Source: Ruminococcus sp. (lineage in GTDB: Bacteria > Bacillota > Clostridia > Oscillospirales > Ruminococcaceae). Taken from it: a stretch of 64,000 bases of DNA. How positions within the stretch are numbered: the stretch's first letter is position 1; every line of letters begins with the position of its first letter. Below, piece after piece: positions 9,453 to 19,636 of this stretch. The stretch spans positions 16,251 through 80,250 of the forward strand of contig JAILFN010000123.1 of the NCBI GenBank assembly GCA_024697545.1, in the 5' to 3' direction. Both the position numbers and the translations under genes were made by a program. The notes under the pieces were generated by a model. It saw nothing but the letters and a program-made list of their open reading frames with translations, ran no database searches and had not been told where the DNA came from.

Positions 9453-9917
9453 ATGAAGTATATCAGAAAGGCATCGCCGCAGGATGCCTCGCGCATAGCT
9501 GAGCTTATCGTTGTGAATTACAGGATGAATTTCTATCCTTTCTTCAAAAACGACGAATTTTATTTCGGAGAGCTCAACGTGATAGATACGGCTTCGGAAT
9601 ACGCCGAGGGTTCCGAAGCGCTCAGAAACACATACGTTTACGACGACGGCGCTGTTAAAGGCATGATAAGGATAGAAGGCACCGAGATAAGAAAGCTGTT
9701 TGTCGAACCATCGTTTCAGAACCTTCATATCGGACAGAAACTGCTGGACTTTGCCGTTTCGGAGAAAAAAGCCTCGTGGCTGTGGGTACTGGAATATAAC
9801 GAACGTGGCAGACGATTCTATGAGCGGAACGGGTTTATCCTCACGGGAGAGAAAATGCTCGAGGACGGCTGGGTGCCGCTTTTGAAAATGGAAAAGAATA
9901 TTAACACAAGCAGGTGA
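9453..9917 (+). CDS. GNAT family N-acetyltransferase
   Basis: IRKLFVEPSFQNLHIGQKLLDFAV ... NERGRRFYERNGF acetyltransferase core. Confidence 0.85.
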   Translation: MKYIRKASPQDASRIAELIVVNYRMNFYPFFKNDEFYFGELNVIDTASEYAEGSEALRNTYVYDDGAVKGMIRIEGTEIRKLFVEPSFQNLHIGQKLLDFAVSEKKASWLWVLEYNERGRRFYERNGFILTGEKMLEDGWVPLLKMEKNINTSR

Positions 9918-9921
9918 TATA

Positions 9922-12447
9922 ATGAAACTTCTTGCAATAGACGGAAACAGCATCATGAACCGTGCGTTTTACGGCATCAAAGCGCTTTCCACATCAAAGG
10001 GCGAGTATACCAACGCGCTTACGGGATTCATGAACATTTATCTTAAAGAGCTTGAAGCCGTAAAGCCCGACTGCGTGGCTGTGGCATTCGATCTCAAAGC
10101 TCCTACTTTCCGTCACAAGGCGGATCCGACCTACAAAGCCAACCGCAAGGGTATGCCCCACGAGCTGGCTTTGCAGATGCCGCTCATCAAGGAGATACTG
10201 GGCTATCTCGGTGTCAGGATCATCGAGTGTGAGGGCTGGGAGGCTGACGATGTACTCGGGACACTTTCAAAGCTGTTCAGCGGCAGCGATGAGTGCGTGA
10301 TACTGACAGGCGACCGCGATAATCTTCAGCTCGTGACCGACAGCTGCACCGTAAGGCTTGCCACCAACCGCGAAACTGTGGTATACACCCCCGACAAGTT
10401 CAGCGAGATGTACGACGGTCTGAAGCCTTTGCAGCTTATCGAGCTAAAAGCTCTGATGGGCGACAGCTCGGATAATATCCCCGGCGTAAAAGGCATCGGC
10501 GAAAAGACTGCCATGCAGCTGATAAAAGAGTGCGGCTCGGTCGATGAACTGTACAACAGACTGGACAGTTTAACTCTTACACCGTCGGTTCGCAAAAAGC
10601 TCGAAGCGGGTCACGACGACGCTCTCAACAGTCATTTCCTTGCGACCATCGTGACCGATGCGCCTATCGAAAGCGACAAGGATAAATATCATACAGGCGA
10701 AAGAAACGAAAGTGCGTTAAAGGAACTGCTTGCAAGGCTCGAAATGAACAAGCTGATGCAGCGTCTTGAGCTTACGGGCAATGTCGAAGCTGAGCCTCAG
10801 CCCGTTGTTGCCGAAAACAAGGAGCCGTTTGACATCCTACCGCTTACCGCCGAGAATATGCCTTCGGCTGTCACGGAGTTTTCTTTTGACGGCAGCAAGC
10901 TGGCTGTTGTCTGCGAGAACAAGGTCTATATCACCGAGGACGAAAAGCTTATACTCGGATACCTCTCCTCGGACACCGAAAAGCGATGCTTTGAGGGCAG
11001 GACTGCACACCTTTATGCCTTCGGGCACGGTACACATCTGAACGGGCTTTCTTTCTGCTGCGATCTTGCGGGGTATCTTCTGAACTCACAGGCAAGCGGA
11101 TATACCGTTGAGAATCTTTGTCTCACCTATCACACGGCATACCGAAGTGATATGGGCGAGCACGCAGACGTTTGTTCGCTTCGCGATCTGATCGCCGCAT
11201 TATCGCGCGAGCTTGAGCTTGCCGAGATGAAAGATCTTTACAACGACATAGAGCTGCCTCTCTGCGAGGTGCTGGCATCTATGGAACATTACGGCGTAAG
11301 AGCGGATTCTGACGGCATCCGTGCGTTCGGCGAAAAGCTTGCCGTCAAGATGGAGGAGCTGAAAGCGGATATATTTGAGATCGCAGGCAGCGAATTCAAT
11401 ATACTCAGCCCCAAGCAGCTGGGTAAGGTCTTGTTTGAAGACCTTGGACTTCCCGCAAAGAAAAAGACTAAAAGCGGCTACTCGACAAACGCCGAGGTGC
11501 TGGAGTCTCTCGCGGACAAGCATCCGGTCATTCCAATGATACTTGAATACCGAACGCTTGCCAAGCTCAACGGAACTTATGTAGACGGACTGCTGAAACA
11601 GGTACACGCCGACGGCAGAGTACACAGCTATTTCAAGCAGACAGAAACCCGCACGGGGCGAATAAGTTCGAGCGAGCCTAATATGCAGAATATCCCCGTC
11701 CGAAAGGAGCTGGGGCGCGAGATGCGAAAATTCTTCACGGCGGAGGAAGGCTTCCTGCTGGTAGATGCAGACTATTCTCAGATCGAACTCAGAGTGCTTG
11801 CAAGCGTCTGCGGCGATGAAAATATGCGCGAGGCTTTTCTTTCGGGAAAGGACATACACACATCGACCGCAGCTCAGGTCTTCGGATTGCCCGAGGATTT
11901 TGTTGACAGCTCTATGCGTTCGGCTGCAAAGGCTGTCAACTTCGGGATAATATACGGCATCGGCGCTTTCTCTCTTTCTAAAGATATCGGCGTAAGCGTT
12001 GCCGAAGCCAAGAGATATATACAGAACTATCTCGACAACTTCTCGAAAGTGTCCGAATTTATGGACACTACCGTTGAAAACGCAAAGCGCGACGGATATG
12101 TTACGACCATATTCGGGCGAAGAAGATATATCCCGGAGCTTTCAGCCTCCAACAAGATCATGCAGGCATTCGGAAAACGCGCAGCTATGAACGCGCCGAT
12201 ACAGGGTGCTGCTGCCGACATCATAAAGCTTGCAATGGTAAAGGTCTACCGCAAACTCAGGCAGGAGCTGCCCGAAGCAAGGCTTATCCTGCAGGTACAC
12301 GATGAGCTTATCTTGGAAGTTCCAAAGGAACAGGCAAAGGCGGCAGAGAAGCTTCTGAAGGAAGAAATGGAATCGGCTGTCGATATGGCAGTGCCCATGA
12401 CGGTAGATGTTCATTCGGGCAAAAGCTGGTATGACGCCAAAGGCTGA
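9922..12447 (+). CDS. polA: DNA polymerase I
   Basis: 5' nuclease (GDSSDNIPGVKGIGEKTA) and polymerase motifs (DADYSQIELRVLA, AVNFGIIYGI, LQVHDELILEVP). Confidence 0.97.
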   Translation: MKLLAIDGNSIMNRAFYGIKALSTSKGEYTNALTGFMNIYLKELEAVKPDCVAVAFDLKAPTFRHKADPTYKANRKGMPHELALQMPLIKEILGYLGVRIIECEGWEADDVLGTLSKLFSGSDECVILTGDRDNLQLVTDSCTVRLATNRETVVYTPDKFSEMYDGLKPLQLIELKALMGDSSDNIPGVKGIGEKTAMQLIKECGSVDELYNRLDSLTLTPSVRKKLEAGHDDALNSHFLATIVTDAPIESDKDKYHTGERNESALKELLARLEMNKLMQRLELTGNVEAEPQPVVAENKEPFDILPLTAENMPSAVTEFSFDGSKLAVVCENKVYITEDEKLILGYLSSDTEKRCFEGRTAHLYAFGHGTHLNGLSFCCDLAGYLLNSQASGYTVENLCLTYHTAYRSDMGEHADVCSLRDLIAALSRELELAEMKDLYNDIELPLCEVLASMEHYGVRADSDGIRAFGEKLAVKMEELKADIFEIAGSEFNILSPKQLGKVLFEDLGLPAKKKTKSGYSTNAEVLESLADKHPVIPMILEYRTLAKLNGTYVDGLLKQVHADGRVHSYFKQTETRTGRISSSEPNMQNIPVRKELGREMRKFFTAEEGFLLVDADYSQIELRVLASVCGDENMREAFLSGKDIHTSTAAQVFGLPEDFVDSSMRSAAKAVNFGIIYGIGAFSLSKDIGVSVAEAKRYIQNYLDNFSKVSEFMDTTVENAKRDGYVTTIFGRRRYIPELSASNKIMQAFGKRAAMNAPIQGAAADIIKLAMVKVYRKLRQELPEARLILQVHDELILEVPKEQAKAAEKLLKEEMESAVDMAVPMTVDVHSGKSWYDAKG

Positions 12448-12466
12448 TACAGAAAGGAAGATCATA

Positions 12467-13321
12467 ATGAAAAGAAAGTACGCACTTCTCGGCGAGACAC
12501 TCAAACACACCATGTCCCCGCCGATACACAAAGCGCTGTTTGATCTGAAAGGGCGCGAATTTGAATACGAGATAGTTGAAGTCACCCCCGATGAGCTTTC
12601 GGGAAAGGTCGGCTATCTCAATTCCCTTGCGGGTTATAACATCACCATCCCGCACAAGATGGGCATTATCGCTCACATCGACAAGCTTGACGATACTGCA
12701 AAACGCTACAATTCCGTCAACTGCGTTGACAACAAGGACGGCGTTCTGACAGGCTACAACACAGACTGCGTTGGCTTTCTTGAATCGATCCGCGCGATGA
12801 AGGTACATCTCGACAGAAAGGTGCTGCTCATCGGCTGCGGTGGTGTCGGAAGAATGATGGCTATCGAAGCTGCACTCGCAGGCGCAGACCTGAACATCGC
12901 CGTACTTGAAAGCGATATCCCCCTTGCGGAAAAGGCTGCCGAAGAGATCAGGGAAATGAAGCCCGACGCTGCAATAAGCATCATCGACATCAGGAAGATA
13001 GGAGCCACCGCGCATTTTGACCTGCTCCTGAACGCCACTCCTGTAGGTATGTACCCGAAGATAAACGGCTGCCCCGTTCCCGACGAAGTCATTGCCGCCT
13101 CCGACGCAGTATTTGACGTTATCTACAACCCCGGCGAAACACAGCTCCTGAAAAAGGCAAAGGCTATGGGCAAGAAATGTTCGGGCGGCATGGCTATGCT
13201 TGTATGGCAGGCGGTAAAGGCGCACGAGATATGGGACGACGACAGCTACTCGGACGATGAAGTCCGCGCGATCATAGACGAGATGCAGGCACAGGTAGAC
13301 AAGGATTTCCCCGTTGCCTGA
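12467..13321 (+). CDS. aroE: Shikimate dehydrogenase
   Basis: LGETLKHTMSPPIHKALF, NITIPHK, LIGCGGVGRM; start 12467. Confidence 0.9.
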   Translation: MKRKYALLGETLKHTMSPPIHKALFDLKGREFEYEIVEVTPDELSGKVGYLNSLAGYNITIPHKMGIIAHIDKLDDTAKRYNSVNCVDNKDGVLTGYNTDCVGFLESIRAMKVHLDRKVLLIGCGGVGRMMAIEAALAGADLNIAVLESDIPLAEKAAEEIREMKPDAAISIIDIRKIGATAHFDLLLNATPVGMYPKINGCPVPDEVIAASDAVFDVIYNPGETQLLKKAKAMGKKCSGGMAMLVWQAVKAHEIWDDDSYSDDEVRAIIDEMQAQVDKDFPVA

Positions 13322-13339
13322 GAATAAGGGAGCGAGCTT

Positions 13340-13755
13340 ATGAGACTTGACGGATTTGGATTATTTGTTGAAGACATGGGCAGGATGATCCGTTTTTACA
13401 GAGATGTTCTCGACTTTGAGATCAAGGAGACAGAGGACACATCGAACGTTTATCTTGTAAAGGACGGCACGCTGTTTCTGCTCTACGGCAGAAAAGACTT
13501 CGAGAAGATGACGGATCGAAGGTACGAATACATAAAAGGGCTGAACGGTCATTCCGAGATAGCACTCTATGTCGATACATTCGAAGAGGTAGATGAAGCA
13601 TTCAGCAAGGCTGTCGAAAACGGAGCGACCCCCGTCTTAGAGCCCACCCTCGAACCGTGGGGGGGCAGCGCACCTGTTATATCGCCGACCCCGAGGGCAA
13701 TCTCATCGAGATAGGCTCGTGGGATAAGCCGTATGATGTAAAGGATAAACGGTGA
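13340..13755 (+). pseudogene. VOC/glyoxalase family protein, frameshifted at a G7 run
   Basis: MRLDGFGLFVEDMGRMIRFYRDVLDFEI...; frame breaks at GTGGGGGGGCAG (G7 13659-13665). Removing one G restores PWGQRTCYIADPEGNLIEIGSWDKPYDVKDKR*, ending at 13755. Confidence 0.85.
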
Positions 13756-13855
13756 GACAGCATAAAAGCAACAGCCACAGCTGCAACAACGACCGGCGGC
13801 GGAGCCGATTCCGTCGATAAGACAACACCCGAAAAGAAACTGTGAGGAAACGATC

Positions 13856-14353
13856 ATGATAAAGAAAAACAGACCCGTATATCTCTGCGGCTTCATGGGC
13901 TGCGGAAAGTCTACCATCGGGCGTCAGCTTGCAAGAAAGCTGGGACGCGAATTTATCGACCTTGATACATACATCGAAGAGCGTGAGGGAATGAAGATAT
14001 CAGAGATCTTCGCCGAAAAAGGAGAGCCGTACTTCAGACAAAAGGAAACGGAAGCGCTTTCGGATATCCCCGCATCAGTCGGAGTCATCGCAACAGGCGG
14101 AGGAGCTCTGCTCAGCCGTGAAAACGCCGATATCGCAAGAGAACTCGGCACTGTCATATATATCGAAGTGCCCTTTGAGATATGCTACGACCGTATCAGG
14201 GGCGACCAAAGCAGACCGATATCTTTCAGCTCGACCAAAGAGCAGCTGCTCGAGCGCTATAACATGAGGCACCCCCTGTATTCCGCACATTCTGACATCT
14301 CCGTTGACGGCAGCGGGACTCCACTCCAGATAGTCAATGAGATCCTGAAATAA
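13856..14353 (+). CDS. aroK: Shikimate kinase
   Basis: LCGFMGCGKSTIGRQLARKLGREFIDLDTYIEE; ATGGGALL. Confidence 0.93.
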   Translation: MIKKNRPVYLCGFMGCGKSTIGRQLARKLGREFIDLDTYIEEREGMKISEIFAEKGEPYFRQKETEALSDIPASVGVIATGGGALLSRENADIARELGTVIYIEVPFEICYDRIRGDQSRPISFSSTKEQLLERYNMRHPLYSAHSDISVDGSGTPLQIVNEILK

Positions 14354-14450
14354 TATTATCGGCACTTTTTCGGCTTATTGAAAAAATTCAATTAAAGCTG
14401 TCCTGACCCACAATAAGTAAGGGGCGTAAAACCGCCGATATCCATTTATA

Positions 14451-14486
14451 AAACGCCGTCCGGATATTTGGACGGCGTTTTTGTTT
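14451..14486 (+). terminator. Rho-independent terminator between aroK and pcrA
   Basis: AAAACGCCGTCCggatatttGGACGGCGTTTTT. Confidence 0.85.
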
Positions 14487-14612
14487 AACTGTATCGTAAA
14501 TGTTAACAAAATATCCGTTTAAACAAAGCCTAAAATGTGGTATAATTATACTCGGGTAATTATATGCAAATGAGTACTACATATATTGCATCTAATAATG
14601 AAACGGAGTATC

Positions 14613-16994
14613 ATGATGAATGATTTTAACACACTGAAAAAACAAGCAATGGAACGATTCTTTGAGGATCTTAACGATATGCAGCGCAAGGCTGTATTCA
14701 ATATCGACGGTCCTCTGCTGATACTTGCGGGCGCGGGAAGCGGCAAGACTACAGTGCTTATAAACCGCATCGCCAACATGATATACTTCGGCGACGCCTA
14801 TACATACAACGATGAATATCCGCACATCGATGAGGATATCGTTTTCCTCAAAAATTACATAGACGGTCTTTCCGATGATCACTCGCATCTGGCTTCACTT
14901 ATCAGCCACAGGACGGTAAATCCCTGGAATATCCTTGCCATAACATTCACGAACAAAGCTGCAAAGGAGCTGAAGGACAGACTTGTTAAAATGCTTGGCG
15001 ATCAGGGTGAGAGCGTCAGGGCGGCTACATTCCATTCCGCCTGCTCGCGCATACTCCGCGCAGAGGCTGACAGACTCGGCTACAAGTCTTCCTTCACCAT
15101 ATACGATACCGATGACAGCCTGAGACTTATCAAGGGCATAATCAAAGAGCTGGGGCTTTCCGACAAGATCTTCCCTCCCCGTCTGGTGCTCTCTGTAATT
15201 TCCTCGGAAAAGAACAAGATGGTTTCCCCCGAAGACTACTACAAAATGCACATAAACGATGTGCGTGACAGAGATATCGCAAAGATGTACAAGCTTTACA
15301 ACGAAAGGCTGATGTCTGCAAACGCGATGGATTTTGACGACATACTTGTCAACACCGTCAAGCTGCTTGAGCAGTTCGACGATGTGCTCGACCACTATCA
15401 GAATCTATACAAATACATACTCGTGGACGAGTATCAGGATACCAACCACGTTCAGTACAAGCTCATCGACCTGCTTGCTGCAAAGAACGGGAACATCTGC
15501 GTAGTCGGCGATGACGACCAGAGCATATACAAATTCCGTGGTGCTACCATAGAGAACATTTTGAATTTCGAGGACACATTCGCCTGCGACCCCGAAAATG
15601 ACGTTATCCGCCTTGAACAGAATTACCGTTCGACCCAGAATATCCTGACAACGGCAAACGCGCTCATCTCACACAACAAAGGGCGCAAGGGCAAAACGCT
15701 GTGGACAGACTTTGGTGACGGTGAAAAGGTAACGGATTACCTTGCCGTCAACGAGCGCTCTGAGGCAAAGGCTATTGCCAAGATCATCAAGGAAAACAAG
15801 GAAAAGGGCATTCCCTACAATAACAACGCTATCCTTTACAGAATGAATGCACAGTCCAACATAATCGAGCAGACATTCATCAGAGAGGAGATCCCCTACA
15901 TAGTGTTCGGCGGACTTAAATTCTACGACCGCAAGGAGATCAAAGACGTTATATCATACCTTGCAGTTATCAACAACCCCACCGACCGCCTCAGATTCAG
16001 ACGCATAATCAACGAACCCAAGCGAGGTATCGGCGATGCCACGATAACCGCTATAGAGCAGATATCATCAGACCTCGGAGAGGATCCCCTCGAGGTGCTC
16101 AAAAACTGCGAGTCATATGCACCTATCGCCAAAAAGAGCAAGATACTGCTTTCGGTATACGAGATGTTCAATAACCTCAGAGAGCTTTCCGATACAGTAA
16201 AGCCTTCGGAGCTTCTCGATGAGGTTCTGAAGCAGAGCGGTTATGCCGATATGCTGAACAGATCCGGAGAAGAAGGCAGGATGCGTCTTGACAACATAGC
16301 CGAGCTAAAATCGACGCTGATAAACTATGAAGACACAGCCGAAGACCCCACCCTTGAAGGCTTCCTCGAGGAGATATCGCTGTATACCGATATTGACAAA
16401 TACGACGAGAGCGAGGATTACGTCGCACTCATGACGATACATTCCGCAAAGGGTCTTGAGTTTGATAACGTCTTTGTAGCGGGAATGGAAGAAAACGTCT
16501 TCCCGTCTGCGAGAAGCTTTGAAACGGAAGAAGATCTCGAAGAGGAACGCAGGCTTGCATACGTTGCGATCACCCGCGCCAAAAAGAAGCTCTACCTTAT
16601 GCACTCGGCAGTGAGAATGCTTTACGGTCGGACAAGCTCAAACAGACCGTCAAGATTTTTAAGCGAGCTGCCGGAAGACACCATCGAACACATCAAGGAG
16701 GATCCTCCGATACTAAGAGAGCGGCTGAACAGACCTCAGAGACCCGACTACTCACACGAATCGGACGACATTCTCAACCGCCGCAAAAACAGCCTTTCAA
16801 AGACAAGCAGCGGCGGAAGCTTCAAGGTCGGCGATGTTGTAAAACACCCGAACCCAAAATTCGGAAAAGGCGTGATAATCAGCTGCGAATCAATGGGCGG
16901 TGACACACTTCTCGAGATCGCGTTTGACAGCTGCGGCACCAAAAAGATAATGTCAAACTTTGTAAAACTAAAGAAGCTTGACGATCAAGCTTGA
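14613..16994 (+). CDS. pcrA: UvrD/PcrA-type ATP-dependent DNA helicase
   Basis: LAGAGSGKTTVLINRI, AITFTNKAAKEL, DEYQDTNHVQY, LEQNYRST, TIHSAKGLEFDNVF. GGAG at 14605-14608 supports start at 14613. Confidence 0.93.
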   Translation: MMNDFNTLKKQAMERFFEDLNDMQRKAVFNIDGPLLILAGAGSGKTTVLINRIANMIYFGDAYTYNDEYPHIDEDIVFLKNYIDGLSDDHSHLASLISHRTVNPWNILAITFTNKAAKELKDRLVKMLGDQGESVRAATFHSACSRILRAEADRLGYKSSFTIYDTDDSLRLIKGIIKELGLSDKIFPPRLVLSVISSEKNKMVSPEDYYKMHINDVRDRDIAKMYKLYNERLMSANAMDFDDILVNTVKLLEQFDDVLDHYQNLYKYILVDEYQDTNHVQYKLIDLLAAKNGNICVVGDDDQSIYKFRGATIENILNFEDTFACDPENDVIRLEQNYRSTQNILTTANALISHNKGRKGKTLWTDFGDGEKVTDYLAVNERSEAKAIAKIIKENKEKGIPYNNNAILYRMNAQSNIIEQTFIREEIPYIVFGGLKFYDRKEIKDVISYLAVINNPTDRLRFRRIINEPKRGIGDATITAIEQISSDLGEDPLEVLKNCESYAPIAKKSKILLSVYEMFNNLRELSDTVKPSELLDEVLKQSGYADMLNRSGEEGRMRLDNIAELKSTLINYEDTAEDPTLEGFLEEISLYTDIDKYDESEDYVALMTIHSAKGLEFDNVFVAGMEENVFPSARSFETEEDLEEERRLAYVAITRAKKKLYLMHSAVRMLYGRTSSNRPSRFLSELPEDTIEHIKEDPPILRERLNRPQRPDYSHESDDILNRRKNSLSKTSSGGSFKVGDVVKHPNPKFGKGVIISCESMGGDTLLEIAFDSCGTKKIMSNFVKLKKLDDQA

Positions 16995-17007
16995 AAGGAT
17001 CAAGATT

Positions 17008-17946
17008 ATGGCTTTGAATATGAATGACATTCAGCAGGAGATACTCAGGCTGAAAAAGGAAAAGGATATCTGCATACTCGCACACAGCTATCAGGGACAC
17101 GAGATCATCGAGACTTCCGATTTTACGGGAGATTCCTACAAGCTTTCGGTAGACGCCACAAAAGTGACCTCAAAGAACATTGTTTTCTGCGGTGTGCATT
17201 TTATGGCTGAGACAGCTAAAATGCTCTCGCCCGAAAAAAACGTATATCTTGCAAATCCCGCCGCGGGCTGCCCTATGGCTGAGCAGATGGATCCCGAGAT
17301 GATATGCGAGATAAAGAAAAGAGAACCGGACAGAAAGGTAGTTGCTTACATCAACACTACCGCCGCACTCAAGACAGTCTGCGATGTTTGCGTGACATCA
17401 TCATCTGCCGTAAAGATCGTCAGTGCCATGCCCGAGAAAAAGCTTCTCTTCATACCCGACTGCAATCTCGGCTCTTTTGTGCAGAAGGCTTGTCCCGACA
17501 AGGATATCATGCTGCTGAACGGCGGCTGCCCCGTACACGCGGCAGTTCTGCCCGAGGAGGTCGCCGAAGCAAAAGCCGTACACCCGAACGCCCTCGTGCT
17601 CGTACACCCCGAGTGCAGACCCGCGATCTCCGAACAGGCTGATTATGTCGGCTCGACTACCGGTATAATCAACTACGCCGTGAAGTCTGACGCTAAGGAA
17701 TTCATCATAGGCACCGAGATGAGCATCGCCGAGCATTTGCAGTATGAATGTCCGGACAAAAAGTTCTATGTGCTTTCCAAAAAGATCATGTGTCCCAACA
17801 TGAAGCTCACTACACTTATGGATCTTTACAACATTTGCCGCGCGATAGGCACCGATGAAGCAAAGCTCAACGAGATCGTCATGGACAGTGAGCTTATCGC
17901 CAAAGCGCGCGTTTGCATAGACGAAATGCTCAGACTGGGCGGTTGA
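17008..17946 (+). CDS. nadA: Quinolinate synthase
   Basis: ILAHSYQGHEIIETSDFTGDSYKLS, FCGVHFMAETAKMLSPEK, ADQ/MCPNMK-type motifs. Confidence 0.95.
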   Translation: MALNMNDIQQEILRLKKEKDICILAHSYQGHEIIETSDFTGDSYKLSVDATKVTSKNIVFCGVHFMAETAKMLSPEKNVYLANPAAGCPMAEQMDPEMICEIKKREPDRKVVAYINTTAALKTVCDVCVTSSSAVKIVSAMPEKKLLFIPDCNLGSFVQKACPDKDIMLLNGGCPVHAAVLPEEVAEAKAVHPNALVLVHPECRPAISEQADYVGSTTGIINYAVKSDAKEFIIGTEMSIAEHLQYECPDKKFYVLSKKIMCPNMKLTTLMDLYNICRAIGTDEAKLNEIVMDSELIAKARVCIDEMLRLGG

Positions 17947-17963
17947 AAACAGGAGAATAATAA

Positions 17964-18563
17964 ATGCCAACACCTTTAGAAAACAAGAATCGTTTTATTG
18001 AGATATACAACGAAAACATTTCACGTCCCGGAGCGGACAAGCTTCTCGAGTGGCTGGGTTCGCAGGGCAGCGATTTCTTTAGCGCACCCGCTTCCACCCG
18101 CTTTCACGGCGCATACGAGGGCGGGCTTTGCGAGCACTCTCTGAACGTTTACGACTGCCTGAAAATGTACCTTGACACGGATATGGCTAAAAGCTTCGGT
18201 ATGGATTTTACCGAAGAATCCATCGCGATAACAGCGCTTTTGCATGACCTTTGCAAGGTAAACCTCTATCGCACAAGCTACCGCAACAAGAAAAACGACG
18301 AGACAGGGCAATGGGAAAAGGTGCCGTTTTACGAATTCCACGACACTCTGCCCTACGGTCACGGCGAGAAGAGCGTTTATATAATAAGCGGTTTCATGCG
18401 CCTCACCCGCGATGAAGCTATGGCTATACGCTGGCACATGGGTTTCTCGGGTGAAGAAAATAAAAACAGCATAGGTGCAGCGCTTGAAATGTATCCGCTG
18501 GCACTCGCCGTTCATATCGCCGATATGCACGCAAGCTATATCAAGGAAGGCAGATCCGAATAA
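17964..18563 (+). CDS. HD-domain hydrolase
   Basis: GGLCEHSLNVY ... LLHDLCKVNLY HD signature. Confidence 0.8.
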   Translation: MPTPLENKNRFIEIYNENISRPGADKLLEWLGSQGSDFFSAPASTRFHGAYEGGLCEHSLNVYDCLKMYLDTDMAKSFGMDFTEESIAITALLHDLCKVNLYRTSYRNKKNDETGQWEKVPFYEFHDTLPYGHGEKSVYIISGFMRLTRDEAMAIRWHMGFSGEENKNSIGAALEMYPLALAVHIADMHASYIKEGRSE

Positions 18564-18575
18564 AGGAGAAATTCT

Positions 18576-19598
18576 ATGCTTGACAATTTGCCTATACCAA
18601 AACTGTTTGCAGCGGTATTCGCCTTTTTCTTTATTTCTGTCCAGATAAAACAACTGATCCAGGTCGCGTACAGCCTCCTGGCCGCTGAATTTTTCTGCAT
18701 GAAATGCGAAACAATATCACTGTTCGGTCTGCTTCTTACCAAACATGATGGCGGATGGGAATACACACGGGGAAAGCCTTCTCTTCTCTGCAATGTAAAA
18801 ATAACAGCAGACTTAGATATTGTCAGGCAAAAAAATGCTAAGGAACTGGAGCAGAAGGAAAAGCTTTTCAGCATTTTACAAAAAGTCGTTTTGGCGATGA
18901 TCAGCGGACTACTGGTGTTCTTATTCCGCGATTTTATGCTGAGTGGGCTTACTCTCAAAAGCAGCATACTTGAAGTGTTCGCTGCATATCTCGCCATTGC
19001 CATGTGCTTTCATACATTCAGCAGCGTTCTGATACACATATATACATATCAGGTCGCAATGAAAAGGCTCGGCGGTGTTACGCAGAATTATATCAACCGG
19101 ATCAGGGCAGGCGAAGACTTTAGCAGCTTTGACATGAAGCCTGTCGATCAGCTGGGCTTCAAGAACGCGACTAAATGGGAAAGGCTGATATACAACGGTG
19201 TCTATGCGGAGTATCTTCTCGCCACAGACAACACAGACCTGCTCTATCCGATCGCAAATGAACTTACAGCACTGCTTTCCGACGAGGAATTTATCCTTCA
19301 GGAAACTCCGGCATACTATTTCTTGATATTCTGGTATTCCCGCTACGACCTAGACCCGCAGCTTGCAAAGCTTTTTCTTGACAAGTGCATTTCTACGATC
19401 AGCGCAGACAAGGATTCAAACGGCAAACGAGTGCTTGCATACTACGCATTCGGTATAGAACGGGATTTCGCTAAGGCAAGGAAGTACCTGAACGAAGCTT
19501 TTGAAGCGATCAACAGATTCAGCTGCGGTGCAGAAAGGGACCTCGAGAAAAAGCTGCTCTGGGAACTGAATGATTTCCTTAAAGAAAAAGGATTCTGA
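18576..19598 (+). CDS. Hypothetical membrane protein
   Basis: Good coding ORF with several TM segments; no family recognised. Confidence 0.7.
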   Translation: MLDNLPIPKLFAAVFAFFFISVQIKQLIQVAYSLLAAEFFCMKCETISLFGLLLTKHDGGWEYTRGKPSLLCNVKITADLDIVRQKNAKELEQKEKLFSILQKVVLAMISGLLVFLFRDFMLSGLTLKSSILEVFAAYLAIAMCFHTFSSVLIHIYTYQVAMKRLGGVTQNYINRIRAGEDFSSFDMKPVDQLGFKNATKWERLIYNGVYAEYLLATDNTDLLYPIANELTALLSDEEFILQETPAYYFLIFWYSRYDLDPQLAKLFLDKCISTISADKDSNGKRVLAYYAFGIERDFAKARKYLNEAFEAINRFSCGAERDLEKKLLWELNDFLKEKGF

Positions 19599-19636
19599 AC
19601 CTATATAAAAAATCTATTAAACAGGAGTGATCACAA

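Noticed and set aside
8441-9496. 351-aa minus-strand ORF
   Set aside because: Antisense of tsaD.
12308-13225. 305-aa minus-strand ORF
   Set aside because: Antisense of aroE.
14395-14490. Possible small RNA between aroK and pcrA
   Set aside because: Only a clear terminator is visible; no recognisable promoter-plus-structure beyond it.
17008-17946. Orphan nadA (no nadB/nadC adjacent) as an unusual feature
   Set aside because: The remaining genes may simply be elsewhere; nothing in the window supports novelty.
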